A stretch of 62,005 nt of DNA from Prevotellaceae bacterium UBA4301 (lineage in GTDB: Bacteria; Bacteroidota; Bacteroidia; Bacteroidales; Bacteroidaceae). Positions 61,346 to 62,005 of the stretch are shown here, one piece after another; within the stretch, counting starts at the first letter, position 1; each line of letters starts with the position of its first letter. The translations under genes were made by a program, and so were the position numbers. The notes under the pieces were generated by a model. That model was not told the origin of the DNA. It worked only from the letters and a program-made list of their open reading frames with translations, and made no database searches. Where the stretch lies: positions 304 through 62,308 of the forward strand of contig DGUV01000018.1 in assembly GCA_002395775.1 (NCBI GenBank), in the 5' to 3' direction.

Positions 61346-61714
61346 ATGAAACGCAACACATTGGCCACCATCGTTCTGGCCGCCATTCTGGCCCTAACCA
61401 CCTCATGTGCAACCAAGGAGCGTGCCATGAGTCAACTCGAAGACTTCTCCTACGAACTGCGCGACAACAGCGCTCGTTACACTGTGCACGACTGGGAACA
61501 GGCCGGCAAGAAATTTGTAAAGATTCGTAAACGCATCAGCAAGCACGAACTCGACTACACCTCCTACGAGAAGGCACGCATCGGTCAACTTGAAGGAGAG
61601 TGTGCCGGCTACATGGCCAACGGCATGCGCGAAGGAGTCTTCGACAAGGCCCGCGGTTTTGCCGAAGAACTACGCGGCATCATCCAGGGCATCCTCGGTA
61701 TCTGGAAGCGATAA
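61346..61714 (+). CDS. Small lipoprotein of unknown function (DUF6565-like)
   Basis: This 122-residue protein has a lipoprotein signal peptide; the lipobox LTTSC gives lipidated C21. The mature part is helical and charged (SQLEDFSYELRDNSARYTVHDWEQAGKKF in three helical stretches) and ends AEELRGIIQGILGIWKR. It resembles Bacteroidales DUF6565-type lipoproteins; family and function uncertain. Confidence 0.8.
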   Translation: MKRNTLATIVLAAILALTTSCATKERAMSQLEDFSYELRDNSARYTVHDWEQAGKKFVKIRKRISKHELDYTSYEKARIGQLEGECAGYMANGMREGVFDKARGFAEELRGIIQGILGIWKR

Positions 61715-61795
61715 GCGTAGCCACACATTTAAGCAACCTTTGGCTGCAGATTAACTTTGCTTGGGTCTCATCAATATCAACCCTACCCCTTCATG

Positions 61796-61831
61796 TGCCC
61801 ACCCTGAAGCCTCAGGTTGCCCACCCTCAAG
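61796..61831. repeat. Two TGCCCACCCTSAAG copies at 22-bp spacing
   Basis: Copies at 61796-61809 and 61818-61831 differ at one base and are 22 bp apart, the same period as the 24545-24685 array. The rest of 61715-61987 holds an inverted repeat, a terminator and no gene I can support. Confidence 0.6.
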
Positions 61832-61858
61832 ACCCGATTGTACTATAACCTGAATTAC

Positions 61859-61893
61859 ATATAATTGTAGCGACTATTTGCATACAATTATAT
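61859..61893. repeat. Perfect 11-bp inverted repeat ATATAATTGTA / TACAATTATAT
   Basis: Arms 61859-61869 and 61883-61893 with a 13-base spacer. AT-rich and without a U tract, so more like a protein-binding dyad or repeat element than a terminator. Confidence 0.65.
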
Positions 61894-61929
61894 ATTTAGA
61901 ATCAGAAAGTAGGTACAAACACAAAATAA

Positions 61930-61964
61930 AAAAATCCCGTATAACCACAAGTTACACGGGATTT
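61930..61964 (-). terminator. Intrinsic terminator for the minus-strand gene entering from the right edge
   Basis: AAATCCCGT (61932-61940) pairs with ACGGGATTT (61956-61964), with an inner TAAC/GTTA stem and a CACAA loop. On the minus strand it is followed by TTTTATTTTG. Confidence 0.8.
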
Positions 61965-61987
61965 CTATTGATGATTGCTTATCAGCC

Positions 61988-62005
61988 TTACTTCACCTCC
62001 TCGAA
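61988..62005 (-). CDS. C-terminal five codons and stop of an unidentified gene
   Basis: The minus strand reads TTCGAGGAGGTGAAGTAA (...FEEVK stop) up to the window edge, followed 24 bases later by a strong terminator. Too little is present to identify the protein. Confidence 0.55.
   Translation of the reverse strand, partial: FEEVK

Overview
The window looks like a chromosomal segment of a Bacteroidales bacterium, most probably Prevotella-like. Three things support this. Nearly every transcription unit is preceded by the Bacteroidetes -7 box TAnnTTTG, often with TTG/TTTG about 19-20 bases upstream. There are no obvious Shine-Dalgarno sites. Many exported proteins end in the DLTGR...KGIYI..GRK tail that is common in Prevotella secreted proteins. 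No rRNA, tRNA, CRISPR array, transposase or SusC/SusD pair was recognised.

Layout. (1) 1-6385: nucleotide synthesis: carB (cut by the window edge) and carA behind a long leader with an intrinsic terminator, a PurF-like protein lacking the N-terminal catalytic cysteine, and divergent guaA. (2) 6408-8701: an anomeric sugar kinase fused to a RapZ C-terminal domain, overlapping a MurU-like nucleotidyltransferase: probable amino-sugar salvage. (3) 8765-12597: rfbC, then a tightly packed operon of HU/SPOR envelope protein, FHA protein, GH16 glucanase, DUF1294 and Nudix. (4) 12668-24434: tannase-like lipoprotein, trmO, HAD phosphatase, a very large secreted C10 protease with LRR, lectin-like and MBG modules, a GH2 glycosidase and a membrane patatin. 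(5) 24545-29465: a striking 22-bp-period repeat array, a GH30 glycanase, and the threonine catabolic pair tdh-kbl. (6) 29513-37500: a small exported protein and a five-gene run of aldo/keto reductase, sulfatase, EEP nuclease/phosphatase, CutC and a transglutaminase-like protein whose reading frame has absorbed intergenic repeat DNA. (7) 37501-46266: an accessory island. Nested palindromes and operator-like dyads precede a type I restriction-modification operon (hsdM, broken Bro-N gene, unknown helical protein, hsdS, Bro-N/Fic fusion, hsdR). (8) 46291-61714: a glycan-degrading and secreted-protein region: GH29 fucosidase, 1510-residue GH2 beta-galactosidase, double SGNH esterase, M6 protease, and a 1432-residue secreted protein ending in a tyrosine-phosphatase domain. 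(9) 61715-62005: repeats, a terminator and the last codons of a minus-strand gene.

The genes suggest a gut or rumen glycan degrader. Exported GH2, GH16, GH29, GH30, sulfatase and esterases attack complex host or plant glycans, and several carry a shared lectin-like module and the secretion-type tail. The most unusual material is (a) the RM island with a Fic enzyme, a Bro-N remnant and a duplicated hsdM tail behind a nested palindrome, (b) repeat DNA translated in frame inside at least three genes, including one signal peptide, and (c) the symmetric 22-bp array at 24545-24685. All functional calls come from reading motifs by eye; no database search was run.
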